A stretch of 15,137 bases of DNA from Bacteroidota bacterium (GTDB lineage: Bacteria > Bacteroidota > Bacteroidia > JAADEI01), in the NCBI GenBank assembly GCA_015490475.1, contig WFXT01000063.1, forward strand, positions 1 to 15,137. Reading direction: 5' to 3'. A program made the translations under genes and the position numbers. Below are positions 7,615 through 15,066 of the stretch, in pieces. How positions within the stretch are numbered: the stretch's first letter is position 1; each line of letters begins with the position of its first letter. The notes below the pieces were generated by a model. It had not been told where the DNA came from. It was given only the letters and a program-made list of their open reading frames with translations, and made no database searches.

Positions 7615-7642
7615 TTGACAGGGTATTGTCTCACTGTATTGT
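7615..7642 (+). promoter_or_regulatory. Candidate promoter for the ALDH gene
   Basis: In the 94-bp divergent gap a TTGACA lies at 7615-7620 and TATTGT at 7637-7642, 16 bp apart. Read with Bacteroidota rules, TTG and a TAnnnTTT-like box (7637-7644) are 19 bp apart, also near the expected spacing. It ends 27 bp before the ATG at 7670. No transcript data support it, so this is a sequence match only. Confidence 0.35.
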
Positions 7643-7669
7643 TTAACTTAGCACAAAATATATACAGAC

Positions 7670-9217
7670 ATGGATGTAAAGAAAGCATTGCAGGAAGTTC
7701 TTGATTACTTTGATATTGACCCGAAGGGACACTCTGGGGCATCAACGGGCACTAAGTGGCTACCAACAAATGGCGAGGAACTGGCTTCTTATTCACCTAT
7801 TGATGGTTCATTGATAGGAACAGTCAAACAGCCAACACAGGAATTTATAGATGAGGTTGTTGAACAGGCTAAAAAAACATTTGAGGACTATTGGAGGATG
7901 GTTCCTGCGCCTAAGCGAGGGGAATTGGTCAGAGAGATAGCCGATGAAGTCAGGAAGCACAAAGAAATGTTGGCTCGCCTCATTACCATTGAAATGGGTA
8001 AAATTATTCAGGAAGCCCGAGGAGAAGTGCAGGAGTGGATTGATATGTGCGATTTTGCTGTTGGTCTTTCAAGACAGTTGTATGGGCTGACCATTGCCAG
8101 TGAGCGCTACAGACACAGACTTTATGAACAATGGCATCCACTGGGTCCTGTGGGAATAATAACTGCTTTTAACTTTCCTATGGCTGTGTGGTCATGGAAT
8201 GCTATGATTGCCCTTGTTTGCGGTGATACGACAATATGGAAACCTGCTTCGGCAACGCCATTCTGCACTATTGCAGTTCAAAAGGTTGTTGGCAAAGTGC
8301 TTGAAAGACACGGGCTGCCCGAAGGAATTGTTAACGTGTTAGTGGGCTCAAGTAGATATGTAGGGGACAATTTCCTTGCAGACAAACGAATTCCTCTGAT
8401 TTCTTTCACTGGTTCTGTGGAAGCGGGACGCCACGCATATCAAATTGTTGCTAAGAGATTGGGTAGAACAATTCTTGAATTGGGAGGTAATAATGCTGCA
8501 ATTGTAACGCCATCTGCTGATTTGGGACTTGCTTTGCGTGCTGTTACTTTTGGTGCTGTTGGTACTGCCGGGCAACGTTGTACAACACTTCGTCGCCTCA
8601 TCCTGCACGAGTCTATATATGACCAATTCCTTGAAAGTTTAATAAATGTTTACAAGCAGTTGCGAATTGGTAATCCGCTTGATGAAAGCACTCATGTGGG
8701 ACCATTGGTCAGTGAAGAATCTGTTAACACATTTTTTGATGCTATCAAGCGAGGCAAAGAAGAAGGAGGACGATTACTTTATGGTGGAGAACATCTTACA
8801 GATATGCCATCTAATCTGTATGTGCGTCCTGCAATAATGGAAATTGACCATGTCTGCCCTGTTACTTGTGAAGAAACATTTGCCCCATTGTTATATGTGC
8901 ATAAGTATAGAGAAATAGAAGAGGCAATTGCTTTGAATAATGCTGTTCCGCAAGGCTTATCTTCGGCTATCTTTACAAATCATCTGAAAGAAGCGGAGTT
9001 GTTCCTGTCTCCTGTGGGTTCGGATTGTGGAATTGCTAATGTTAACACAAGCACTTCAGGGGCAGAGATTGGAGGAGCATTTGGCGGAGAGAAGGACACA
9101 GGTGGAGGCAGGGAAGCAGGCTCTGACGCATGGAAGGCATATATGCGTCGTCAAACAGTAACCATTAACTGGGCTGATGACCTGCCATTGGCTCAAGGAA
9201 TAAAATTTGAAATCTGA
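7670..9217 (+). CDS. NAD-dependent aldehyde dehydrogenase, ALDH7 (antiquitin/AmaB) type
   Basis: Oxidises an aldehyde to a carboxylate with NAD(P)+. The 515 residues contain the complete ALDH fold. The key residues are Asn168 in FNFPM, Glu270 in LELGGNNA (general base) and Cys304 in GTAGQRC (nucleophile), followed by TTLRR as in ALDH7. CEETFAPLLYV and the C-terminal GGAFGGEKDTGGGREAGSDA also fit ALDH7. Members of that family oxidise alpha-aminoadipate semialdehyde/piperideine-6-carboxylate in lysine breakdown, so this is the likely substrate, though ALDH7 enzymes can be broad. A ribosome-binding site for the next gene overlaps its stop (GAGGAGG at 9216-9222). It lies upstream of a DUF6913-like gene and dapA, placing a probable lysine-catabolic enzyme beside a lysine-biosynthetic one. 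No lysine aminotransferase gene is visible. Confidence 0.9.
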   Translation: MDVKKALQEVLDYFDIDPKGHSGASTGTKWLPTNGEELASYSPIDGSLIGTVKQPTQEFIDEVVEQAKKTFEDYWRMVPAPKRGELVREIADEVRKHKEMLARLITIEMGKIIQEARGEVQEWIDMCDFAVGLSRQLYGLTIASERYRHRLYEQWHPLGPVGIITAFNFPMAVWSWNAMIALVCGDTTIWKPASATPFCTIAVQKVVGKVLERHGLPEGIVNVLVGSSRYVGDNFLADKRIPLISFTGSVEAGRHAYQIVAKRLGRTILELGGNNAAIVTPSADLGLALRAVTFGAVGTAGQRCTTLRRLILHESIYDQFLESLINVYKQLRIGNPLDESTHVGPLVSEESVNTFFDAIKRGKEEGGRLLYGGEHLTDMPSNLYVRPAIMEIDHVCPVTCEETFAPLLYVHKYREIEEAIALNNAVPQGLSSAIFTNHLKEAELFLSPVGSDCGIANVNTSTSGAEIGGAFGGEKDTGGGREAGSDAWKAYMRRQTVTINWADDLPLAQGIKFEI

Positions 9218-9234
9218 GGAGGCTTACGCATTGG

Positions 9235-9750
9235 TTGTGGTTTTGGTGGGCACGATGGCGTTATGTCCGTAAAAGAGCAAAAAAGGTAGTAGTCAATTTT
9301 AATAATACCACTATTGCTGACGACGTAAAGGTTATTATAGTAACTGATGCATCGGTAGATATTCCAGCCCAATTAACACGAAGGACTCATGCAGTCATTT
9401 TGCTGTCAGAGTCTAAGAAAGACATTCATGATAATTACATATGTATAACACGTGAGGAGCGAGGCTGGTTTAAGCCTTTAAATAAAAAAGGGATTAGAAA
9501 ACTTTTAACTATAGATGGTGCAATTGTCATTGTGAACGCAAAAAAGATAACGCCAGAGATTCTACATATTCTACTTGTATTTAGAGACCGATTAGTGATA
9601 TGTCCTGCGGAAAGACACTGGTTGGGGATGGCAGATGTGCTTATGAAACCTTCGCGTAATTATTTAGATTTCCTGAATGAAGTTGGCAAAATTTTTCATG
9701 AAACTTCTAACTTAGCAGAAAAGCAGGATGCGTATGACACGACCAGTTAA
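9235..9750 (+). CDS. DUF6913-like protein
   Basis: Function unknown. About 171 residues, no signal peptide, beginning with a Trp/Arg/Lys-rich stretch (WFWWARWRYVRKRAKK). The rest alternates beta-strand-like VKVIIVTD (31-38), HAVILLS (52-58), DGAIVIVNAK (94-103) and DRLVICP (118-124) with helices. The pattern YICITREERGWFKPLNKKG (68-86) followed by an 'I-x-K-L-L-x-x-D' helix matches what I remember of DUF6913, a small Bacteroidota family encoded just before dapA. The start appears to be TTG at 9235, with GGAGG 12 nt upstream, and there is no ATG near the N-terminus. Its 3' end overlaps dapA by about 17-23 nt. Conserved adjacency to dapA hints at a link to lysine or cell-wall precursor synthesis, but that is inference. 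Confidence 0.6.
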   Translation: MWFWWARWRYVRKRAKKVVVNFNNTTIADDVKVIIVTDASVDIPAQLTRRTHAVILLSESKKDIHDNYICITREERGWFKPLNKKGIRKLLTIDGAIVIVNAKKITPEILHILLVFRDRLVICPAERHWLGMADVLMKPSRNYLDFLNEVGKIFHETSNLAEKQDAYDTTS

Positions 9751-10639
9751 TATTAGAGGTAATGGAGTGGCTATAGTAACGCCTTTCACTGAGGAAGGAA
9801 AGATTGATTGGGATAGTCTTGAAACGCTGCTGGACCATGTTTTAAAGGGCGGAGTTGATTTTATTGTGGTATTAGGTACGACAGGAGAAAGTCCCACATT
9901 GACAAAGCAAGAGAAGGATGAATTGTTTGATTTCGTAGAACGATGGGTAGCTGGACGTGTGCCACTGGTGGCTGGCATTGGAGGCAATAATACATTGGCT
10001 GTTGCGGAGCAAATGGTTGGATTTAAAAACAAAGGATATGACGCAATCCTATCAGTAACACCGTATTACAACAAACCATCCCAGAAAGGATTAATTGAAC
10101 ACTATACTTACCTTGCAGATAGAAGTCCTTTGCCTATCATACTATATAATGTTCCCGGACGCACAGGAGTCAATATGCAGGCTGAAACAGTAAAAAGGTT
10201 AGCTGAGCATAAAAATATTGTGGGAATAAAAGAAGCCTCTGGCAATATAGAGCAGGTTATGGAATTGAAAAGAGTTTTACCCCAAGATTTTTTGATTTTT
10301 AGTGGTGATGATATACTCAATCTGCCATATACTATGCTTGGTATTGACGGATATATAGGTGTCTTAAGCAATATAGTTCCAAATGCTGTGTCAAAAATAT
10401 TTAGGCTCGTTAATGAAGGGAAGCTAAATGAGGCTTCCCAAATTCACTATGACCTGATGCCCTTGGTTAGGTTGCTCTTTGCTGAAGGGAATCCTGCAGG
10501 TGTCAAATGTGCTCTTTCTCACATGGGAATCATAAAAAATGCCTTGAGATTGCCACTTGTTCCTGTGTCTGATAAACTAAGTGATGCAATAAAGCAGGAA
10601 CTCGTCCTTTTGCAGGAGAAGGGATATATACGAAAATAG
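9728..10639 (+). CDS. dapA: 4-hydroxy-tetrahydrodipicolinate synthase
   Basis: Condenses pyruvate with aspartate semialdehyde, the first step specific to diaminopimelate and lysine, supplying peptidoglycan and protein synthesis. About 303 residues, typical length, TIM barrel. Numbered from ATG 9728: GTTGES at 50-55 (active-site Thr pair), TPYYNKPSQKG (111-121), YNVPGRTGVNM with catalytic Tyr140, and GIKEASGN with the Schiff-base Lys168. All key residues are present. ATG 9728 or ATG 9734 may be the start. AGCAGG ending at 9727 is spaced better for 9734. The 5' end overlaps the DUF6913-like gene, and a DUF2103-like gene starts 4 nt after the stop. N-acetylneuraminate lyase is the main alternative, but the GTTGES and GIKEASGN context favours DapA. 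Confidence 0.93.
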   Translation: MRMTRPVNIRGNGVAIVTPFTEEGKIDWDSLETLLDHVLKGGVDFIVVLGTTGESPTLTKQEKDELFDFVERWVAGRVPLVAGIGGNNTLAVAEQMVGFKNKGYDAILSVTPYYNKPSQKGLIEHYTYLADRSPLPIILYNVPGRTGVNMQAETVKRLAEHKNIVGIKEASGNIEQVMELKRVLPQDFLIFSGDDILNLPYTMLGIDGYIGVLSNIVPNAVSKIFRLVNEGKLNEASQIHYDLMPLVRLLFAEGNPAGVKCALSHMGIIKNALRLPLVPVSDKLSDAIKQELVLLQEKGYIRK

Positions 10640-10643
10640 CGTA

Positions 10644-10931
10644 ATGCCTCGTCATAGGACCGGAAAAATCAAGACAGAGCATCACCTACTGGAGGGAGCA
10701 CAAGATTATCTGGAAGTCCTTGAAAATTGGGATGTTGTAAAAAGCATAATTCCAGGAAGGATTTCCAGACAGAACAAAGGTAGGGGCAATAAAGGATTGT
10801 TTTTGAAATATCAAACCAGAAGCGGATATAAGCTTCTATACAAATTTGGCACCTCAGTACAGGAAATTTTTGTGGTGTGCTCTGATTATGCAGAGTTTGA
10901 AAGACTGTTTCAAGAGACATTTGATCATTGA
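10644..10931 (+). CDS. DUF2103-like small protein
   Basis: Ninety-five residues, no signal or membrane segment, strongly basic N-terminus with two adjacent His (HHLLEG, 13-18). IIPGRISR at 35-42, SGYKLLYKFG at 60-69 and VQEIFVV at 72-78 follow the pattern I recall for DUF2103, described in databases as a predicted metal-binding protein ('PG-x-I-S-R', 'G-x-K-L-I', 'V-Q-E-V-F-V-V'). The biochemical role is unknown. It starts 4 nt after dapA and is probably the last gene of that transcript. A 212-bp gap and the nos cluster follow. Confidence 0.65.
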   Translation: MPRHRTGKIKTEHHLLEGAQDYLEVLENWDVVKSIIPGRISRQNKGRGNKGLFLKYQTRSGYKLLYKFGTSVQEIFVVCSDYAEFERLFQETFDH

Positions 10932-11001
10932 TAATATTATCTATTGTTTTACATCAAATGTTGTTATAACAGAAAAATATACGATCGCTATATGATCAGG
11001 G

Positions 11002-11023
11002 TATTAGGAAGCCGCCTCTAATA
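11002..11023 (+). other. Weak hairpin after the dapA cluster
   Basis: TATTAG at 11002-11007 pairs with CTAATA at 11018-11023 around a GC-rich loop. It could mark the end of the dapA transcript, but no T-run follows. A separate 12-bp palindrome GATAATATTATC at 10930-10941 overlaps the preceding stop codon. Both are weak, AT-rich and may be chance. Confidence 0.25.
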
Positions 11024-11043
11024 GATATGATTGATTGAGTAAT

Positions 11044-11057
11044 ATGACAAAAGTCAT
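11044..11057. promoter_or_regulatory. Candidate Crp/Fnr-type operator upstream of the nos cluster
   Basis: ATGAC-AAAA-GTCAT is a perfect palindrome with 5-bp arms and a 4-bp centre, the same geometry as Crp/Fnr-family sites (TTGAT-N4-ATCAA for Fnr). It lies 86 bp before the first start codon of the nos cluster and roughly 55 bp before an AT-rich TAATATAG (11112-11119) that could be the promoter -10/-7 box. N2O respiration genes are commonly controlled by Crp/Fnr-family sensors of low oxygen or NO. The match here is to geometry and not to a proven consensus. Confidence 0.4.
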
Positions 11058-11143
11058 GATTTTTTGTGGAATTTGCTGATTTGAGTCATAAAAGTTATTG
11101 ATTTTTCGGGATAATATAGCAGTGGAACAAAAACAAAGGAGCC

Positions 11144-11734
11144 ATGAAAAGGTTGATTTTGCTCGGGTTTGTGGGTGCTTTACTTCTGGGTTGCCAGAAC
11201 CAGCAGCAAGAAGAAGGTGCTCAAGGGGGTGGAGAAGCTACTACGGAAACTGTAAATCTTCAGGAGCAGGGCATTGCGAGAACAAAGTTTGATGAGAGAA
11301 GAATGCCCGATGCTCTGGAGTTAGCTCAATCAGATGAGAGGTTTTCCACATTGGTTAATCTTGTACATCAGGCAGGTGTTGAAAATGCAGTCAAGAATCA
11401 GGGTCCATTGACAGTTTTTGCGCCAACTAATGACGCGTTCAAGACGCTTCCCGATGACGTGGTTGCAAAGTTGACAGACCCTAACAATACCGATAAGCTT
11501 GCTTATGTGTTGACACATCATGTTGCACCGGCTAATTATCCTGTTGAGAAACTTAAGCAATTAGCAGAAAAGGGAACAACCTTGTTTATGGCATCAGGCG
11601 AATATGTTCCTGTTGAAGTTAAAGACGGGGAAATTTATGTGGGAGGTGCTAAAATACTTGAATCGCATAAAGTTGCCAATGGTTGGGTTCATGTGGTTGA
11701 TAAACCAATAGTTCCACAAAAACTTGAACTTTAA
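11144..11734 (+). CDS. Fasciclin (FAS1) domain lipoprotein of the nos cluster
   Basis: The 196-residue precursor has a lipoprotein signal (MKRLILLGFVGALLLGC, Cys17). A Gln/Glu/Gly linker follows to about residue 40, then one FAS1 domain at about 52-192. The FAS1 hallmarks are LTVFAPTNDAFKTLP (89-103, H1 motif), YVLTHHV (121-127) and WVHVVDKPIVP (181-191, H2 motif). FAS1 domains usually mediate adhesion or protein contacts, and no enzyme activity is implied. It is likely held in the periplasm or at the outer membrane by lipid. Start ATG 11144 follows AAAGGAG at 11135-11141. It lies 30 nt before the cytochrome c gene and leads the cluster, so a role near NosZ, such as scaffold or copper handling, is suggested by position only. 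Confidence 0.85.
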   Translation: MKRLILLGFVGALLLGCQNQQQEEGAQGGGEATTETVNLQEQGIARTKFDERRMPDALELAQSDERFSTLVNLVHQAGVENAVKNQGPLTVFAPTNDAFKTLPDDVVAKLTDPNNTDKLAYVLTHHVAPANYPVEKLKQLAEKGTTLFMASGEYVPVEVKDGEIYVGGAKILESHKVANGWVHVVDKPIVPQKLEL

Positions 11735-11764
11735 AAATAGTTAAAATTTTAAAATCAAGGAACA

Positions 11765-12268
11765 ATGAAGAAGAAGGTGCTAACCTTAGGGCTCGGGATG
11801 GGTTTAATCCTGGGCATCACAATGAGTGGTTGTGGTAGTGAGAATGAAGAGGGAGCAGAAGGTGCTCCAGCAGGCACAACCGAGCAGGTTGAAAGAGCGG
11901 AGGGCGAAGGTGAATCGGGAGCCAATCCCTTCGGTGTTGGTCCTATCCAAGAGGAAATGAATTTGCCTTCTGAAATTGATGAGCAATTAGCTGCAAAGGG
12001 GGAAGAGATATTTAAAGCCAAGTGTACTGCATGTCATAAGATAGAGGAAAAATATGTGGGACCGCCTATTAAAGGTGTTACAGAGAGAAGAAGACCAGAA
12101 TGGATAATGAATATGATATTGGCACCGGAAAAGATGATACAGCAGGATCCTGTGGCGAAACAACTTGTGCTTGAATACAATGGTGCCATAATGGCAAATC
12201 AGGGACTCACGGAAGAGGAGGCAAGAGCAGTTCTGGAATACTTCCGAAAAATAGACACTCAAAGTTAA
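11765..12268 (+). CDS. Monoheme cytochrome c lipoprotein, probable NosZ electron donor
   Basis: The 167-residue precursor starts with a lipoprotein-type signal (IMSG-like lipobox, here TMSGC, Cys23). A low-complexity acidic Glu/Gly/Ala linker runs to about residue 60. A class I cytochrome c domain follows: CTACH with Cys87, Cys90 and His91 binds heme, and Met143 in GAIMANQGL is the likely second axial ligand. The C-terminal helix EEARAVLEYFRKI completes the fold. It probably passes electrons from the quinol-oxidising chain to the CuA site of NosZ. The long acidic tether would let the heme domain move between partners. AAGGA at 11756-11760 is a suitable ribosome-binding site. It lies between the FAS1 gene and nosZ with gaps of 30 and 37 nt, so co-transcription is likely. 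Confidence 0.88.
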   Translation: MKKKVLTLGLGMGLILGITMSGCGSENEEGAEGAPAGTTEQVERAEGEGESGANPFGVGPIQEEMNLPSEIDEQLAAKGEEIFKAKCTACHKIEEKYVGPPIKGVTERRRPEWIMNMILAPEKMIQQDPVAKQLVLEYNGAIMANQGLTEEEARAVLEYFRKIDTQS

Positions 12269-12305
12269 AATTTTGAAAGTGTTTAATCTCAAAAATCATA
12301 AAGCC

Positions 12306-14303
12306 ATGATGAGAAAGTGGAGACATACGGTGCTGGTTTCAGCAATTGCATTAACCGTGTTACATGGTTGCGGACCGAAAAAGGAATCAGCCAAGAAAAA
12401 CGGGGGTGCTTTGGATAAAGCATCCATTGCAGAACGAGTTTATGTGCCGCCGGGCGAGTGGGACGAGTTTTATGCTTTTCTTTCGGGAGGTTTTAGTGGA
12501 CAGTTATCTGTTCACGGGTTGCCATCAGGAAGGCTATTCAAGATAATACCTGTCTTTTCTGTGGATGCAGAGAAGGGTTGGTGCTTTAATGAGGAGACCA
12601 AGGCAATGTGTATGACAAGTTATGGATTTATTCCTTGGGGAGACCTACATCACCCCGACATTTCTCAAACTAATGGAGAGCTTGATGGAAGGTGGGTGTT
12701 CGTTAATGAGAACAATACACCGCGGGTAGCACGAATAGACTTGAGGTATTTTGAAACTGTTGAGATTATAGAAATTCCCAACTCTGCAGGTAACCACGCA
12801 TCGGCTTTCGTTACTGAAAACACTGAGTATGTTGTTGCCAATACACGTTTTGCTGTTCCGGTGCCTCAGAGAGATATGCCCATTAATCAGATGAAAGGAA
12901 ACTTCAAGGGAGCAGCTACATTTATAAAGGTTGATCCGGAAACAGGACGTATGAGCATTGCTTTCCAAGTTCTGTTGCCCGGTTTCAACTATGACCTTGC
13001 ACATCCAGGACGAGGTAAGTCCCATGGATGGATGTTCTTCACATCCTATAATACAGAAGAGGCCCATACAATGCTTGAAGTCAATGCTTCACAGAATGAT
13101 AAAGACTATATAGCTGCTGTTAACTGGAAAAAGATAGAAGAATATGTAAACAACGGAGGTGGGAAGAAGATGAAAGTAAAAGCAGCACATAATATCTATG
13201 ATGAAAAGACCCAGATGGCAAGGACAGAGTGGATTACCGAGGTTATAGTTGTTGATCCTCGTGAGGTTCCCGGCGCTGTGTATTTCCTCCCAACACCTAA
13301 ATCACCTCACGGTTGTGATGTCGACCCCTCAGGAGAATATATAGTTGGTAGTGGTAAGCTGTCAGCAGACATTACTATCCACTCATTTTCTAAGATGTTG
13401 AAAGCTATAGAAGAGGGTAAAGTTGTAGATACTGTATATGGAATTCCGGTGTTGGACTTCAACGCTACTCTGGCTGGTGTCGTCAAGAACGCATGCCTTG
13501 GACCTCTACACACAGAGTTTGATGGAAAAGGCTATGCATACACCTCATGCTTTATCACATCTGAAGTGATAAAATGGAAGTTGGGAGACTGGCAAGTGGT
13601 TGATAGGCATCCTGTTTACTACTCTGTTGGACATATCATGATTCCTGGTGGAAATTCTCGCAAGCCATTCGGAAAGTATCTCGTCGCTATGAACAAAATA
13701 ACGAAGGACAGGTTCTTGCCAACAGGTCCTGAGCTTTGCCAATCTGCTCAATTGTTTGACATAAGTGGGGACAAGATGGTTATGTTGCTGGACTTCCCAA
13801 CAATGGGTGAACCGCACTATGCTGCTGGTATTCCTGCTGAAAAGGTTGTTGACAGAGTGGCTAAGATTTATCCGCTTGAAGAGAACGAACATCCTTATGC
13901 TGCTAAGTCTGAGGATGAGGTCAAGATTGTAAGGAAAGGTAATGAGGTGCATATCTACATGACCATGATTCGTTCTCACTTCGCACCTGATAACATAGAG
14001 GGTATCAAAGTTGGTGATAAGGTTTACTTCCATGTTACCAATCTGGAGCAGGACTTTGATATTCCACATGGATTTGCTATCATAGGTGCTAACACGGCGG
14101 AAGTTCTGGTAATGCCTGGTCAGACTGAAACGGTGGTCTGGGAACCCAAGGCACCTGGTGTATATCCGTTCTATTGCACGGACTTCTGCTCTGCATTGCA
14201 CCAGGAAATGCAAGGATATGTCAGGGTGTCCCCTGCCGATGCAGATGTTCCTATGAAGATAACCTTGGATGACAAGCCTATAGGAGAGGTTATAATTGAG
14301 TAG
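12306..14303 (+). CDS. nosZ: Nitrous oxide reductase, clade II (Sec-type), with lipobox
   Basis: Reduces N2O to N2 in the periplasm. All seven expected CuZ histidines are present (numbered from ATG 12306): His115 and His116 in DLHH, His164 in GNHAS, His335 in SPHGCD, His402 in GPLHTEFD, His443 in VGHIMIPGG and His504 in GEPHYA. The CuA cupredoxin domain has His588 (DIPHGF) and CTDFCSALHQEM with Cys624, Cys628, His632 and Met635. The beta-propeller N-terminal half and the lack of a twin-arginine motif fit clade II. The signal ends VLHGC (Cys22), so NosZ looks lipid-anchored. A TTG at 12273 gives a longer reading, but ATG 12306 (or 12309) leaves a proper signal peptide and shares the AGCCATG context of its neighbours. 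Length 665 residues. Confidence 0.97.
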   Translation: MMRKWRHTVLVSAIALTVLHGCGPKKESAKKNGGALDKASIAERVYVPPGEWDEFYAFLSGGFSGQLSVHGLPSGRLFKIIPVFSVDAEKGWCFNEETKAMCMTSYGFIPWGDLHHPDISQTNGELDGRWVFVNENNTPRVARIDLRYFETVEIIEIPNSAGNHASAFVTENTEYVVANTRFAVPVPQRDMPINQMKGNFKGAATFIKVDPETGRMSIAFQVLLPGFNYDLAHPGRGKSHGWMFFTSYNTEEAHTMLEVNASQNDKDYIAAVNWKKIEEYVNNGGGKKMKVKAAHNIYDEKTQMARTEWITEVIVVDPREVPGAVYFLPTPKSPHGCDVDPSGEYIVGSGKLSADITIHSFSKMLKAIEEGKVVDTVYGIPVLDFNATLAGVVKNACLGPLHTEFDGKGYAYTSCFITSEVIKWKLGDWQVVDRHPVYYSVGHIMIPGGNSRKPFGKYLVAMNKITKDRFLPTGPELCQSAQLFDISGDKMVMLLDFPTMGEPHYAAGIPAEKVVDRVAKIYPLEENEHPYAAKSEDEVKIVRKGNEVHIYMTMIRSHFAPDNIEGIKVGDKVYFHVTNLEQDFDIPHGFAIIGANTAEVLVMPGQTETVVWEPKAPGVYPFYCTDFCSALHQEMQGYVRVSPADADVPMKITLDDKPIGEVIIE

Positions 14304-14330
14304 TGATGCCCAGGGTTAGCACCCAGCACC

Positions 14331-14376
14331 GGGGAGTCCCTCGTTCCGGTCCCAGTGGCCGGGGCAGGGACTCCTC
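14331..14376 (+). terminator. Strong GC-rich hairpin after nosZ
   Basis: GGGGAGTCCCT at 14331-14341 pairs with AGGGACTCCTC at 14366-14376 (11 bp, one G-U). The stem continues inward through CCGGTC/GGCCGG (14346-14351 with 14357-14362) and G-U pairs, leaving one bulged C and a 5-nt loop. AT-rich DNA but no real T-run follows. It lies in the 148-bp gap between nosZ and the membrane protein gene. It may act as a partial terminator or as a 3' stabiliser of nosZ mRNA, or it may be a palindromic repeat element, since its GC content stands out from the surroundings. Confidence 0.55.
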
Positions 14377-14451
14377 TAAATATTTTATACAAATTTCTAT
14401 CAAACAAAACAAAAAGAATGGTAAAACTTTAACCTTTAAAATCCCAGAGCC

Positions 14452-15066
14452 ATGAAAACGTTCGCTCGCATTCTGATGGTTTTAGCCGGTCTCTTGACCG
14501 CTTCCCTGTTCTTCCTGCCAATGTGGCGTATTGATTTAGTAGCGCCACAATATCCTGATGGACTTGGTATGTATATCCATATAGACCATCTGGAGGGTGT
14601 CAAACCTGGAGACTTGAAGAACATTGATATTTTAAATCACTATGTGGGTATGAAACCATTGCCGAAGCCAGAAGATATGTGGGAATTCACAGTATTTCCG
14701 ATAGTGGTTGGAGTCATGACTGTTCTTGCTATTGTGTTTGCTTTGGTTGGCAGACCCGTTCTTTATCTGACATGGTTTGTGGTAATGGTTGTTCTGGGAA
14801 GCCTTGGTTTATATGACTTTTATTTGTGGTTGTATGATTATGGTACTAACCTGAACCCGGAGGCGCCCATTAAACTGGTTGATGAATATGGTAATCCTAT
14901 GAAGTATATCCCGCCACTTATAGGATATAAGCAGTTGTTGAATTTTGAAGTTTATTCATATCCCGCCATTGGAGGGGTGCTGTTGGGAATCGGAATACTA
15001 CTCTCTTTGATAGCCTTCTGGCTTGCCTACAAAACCCAAGTGAAACATAAAATCCAACTGGCATGA
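14452..15066 (+). CDS. NosB-like four-helix membrane protein of the nos cluster
   Basis: Two hundred and four residues with about four membrane helices: near 5-23 (N-terminal), 83-99, 103-122 and 175-196. A loop of about 60 residues between the first two carries APQYPDGLGMYIHI (31-44) and DILNHYVGMKPL (60-71), and a second large loop lies between the third and fourth. Clade II nos clusters typically have a polytopic membrane protein (NosB) right after nosZ, required for N2O respiration in Wolinella; position and topology suggest the same role here, but I cannot confirm sequence homology. The His/Tyr/Met-rich loop motif could bind copper or heme, which is a guess. The start context is GAGCCATG, and the stop overlaps the next ATG (ATGA), indicating coupled translation. 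Confidence 0.65.
   Translation: MKTFARILMVLAGLLTASLFFLPMWRIDLVAPQYPDGLGMYIHIDHLEGVKPGDLKNIDILNHYVGMKPLPKPEDMWEFTVFPIVVGVMTVLAIVFALVGRPVLYLTWFVVMVVLGSLGLYDFYLWLYDYGTNLNPEAPIKLVDEYGNPMKYIPPLIGYKQLLNFEVYSYPAIGGVLLGIGILLSLIAFWLAYKTQVKHKIQLA

Noticed and set aside
10840..10880. TGGCAC string as a sigma-54 (-24/-12) promoter
   Set aside because: No TTGC-type -12 element at the right distance, and it lies inside the DUF2103-like gene; no convincing -24/-12 pair was seen in the gaps.
10930..10941. GATAATATTATC palindrome as an operator
   Set aside because: Overlaps a stop codon in AT-rich DNA, and 12-bp AT palindromes are expected by chance; no support beyond symmetry.
12273..12305. Upstream TTG start for nosZ
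   Set aside because: It would add 11 polar residues before a normal signal peptide; ATG 12306 or 12309 gives a standard lipoprotein signal.
13545..14213. A 222-residue minus-strand reading frame opposite nosZ
   Set aside because: Antisense shadow; nosZ carries all copper ligands in the sense frame across this stretch.
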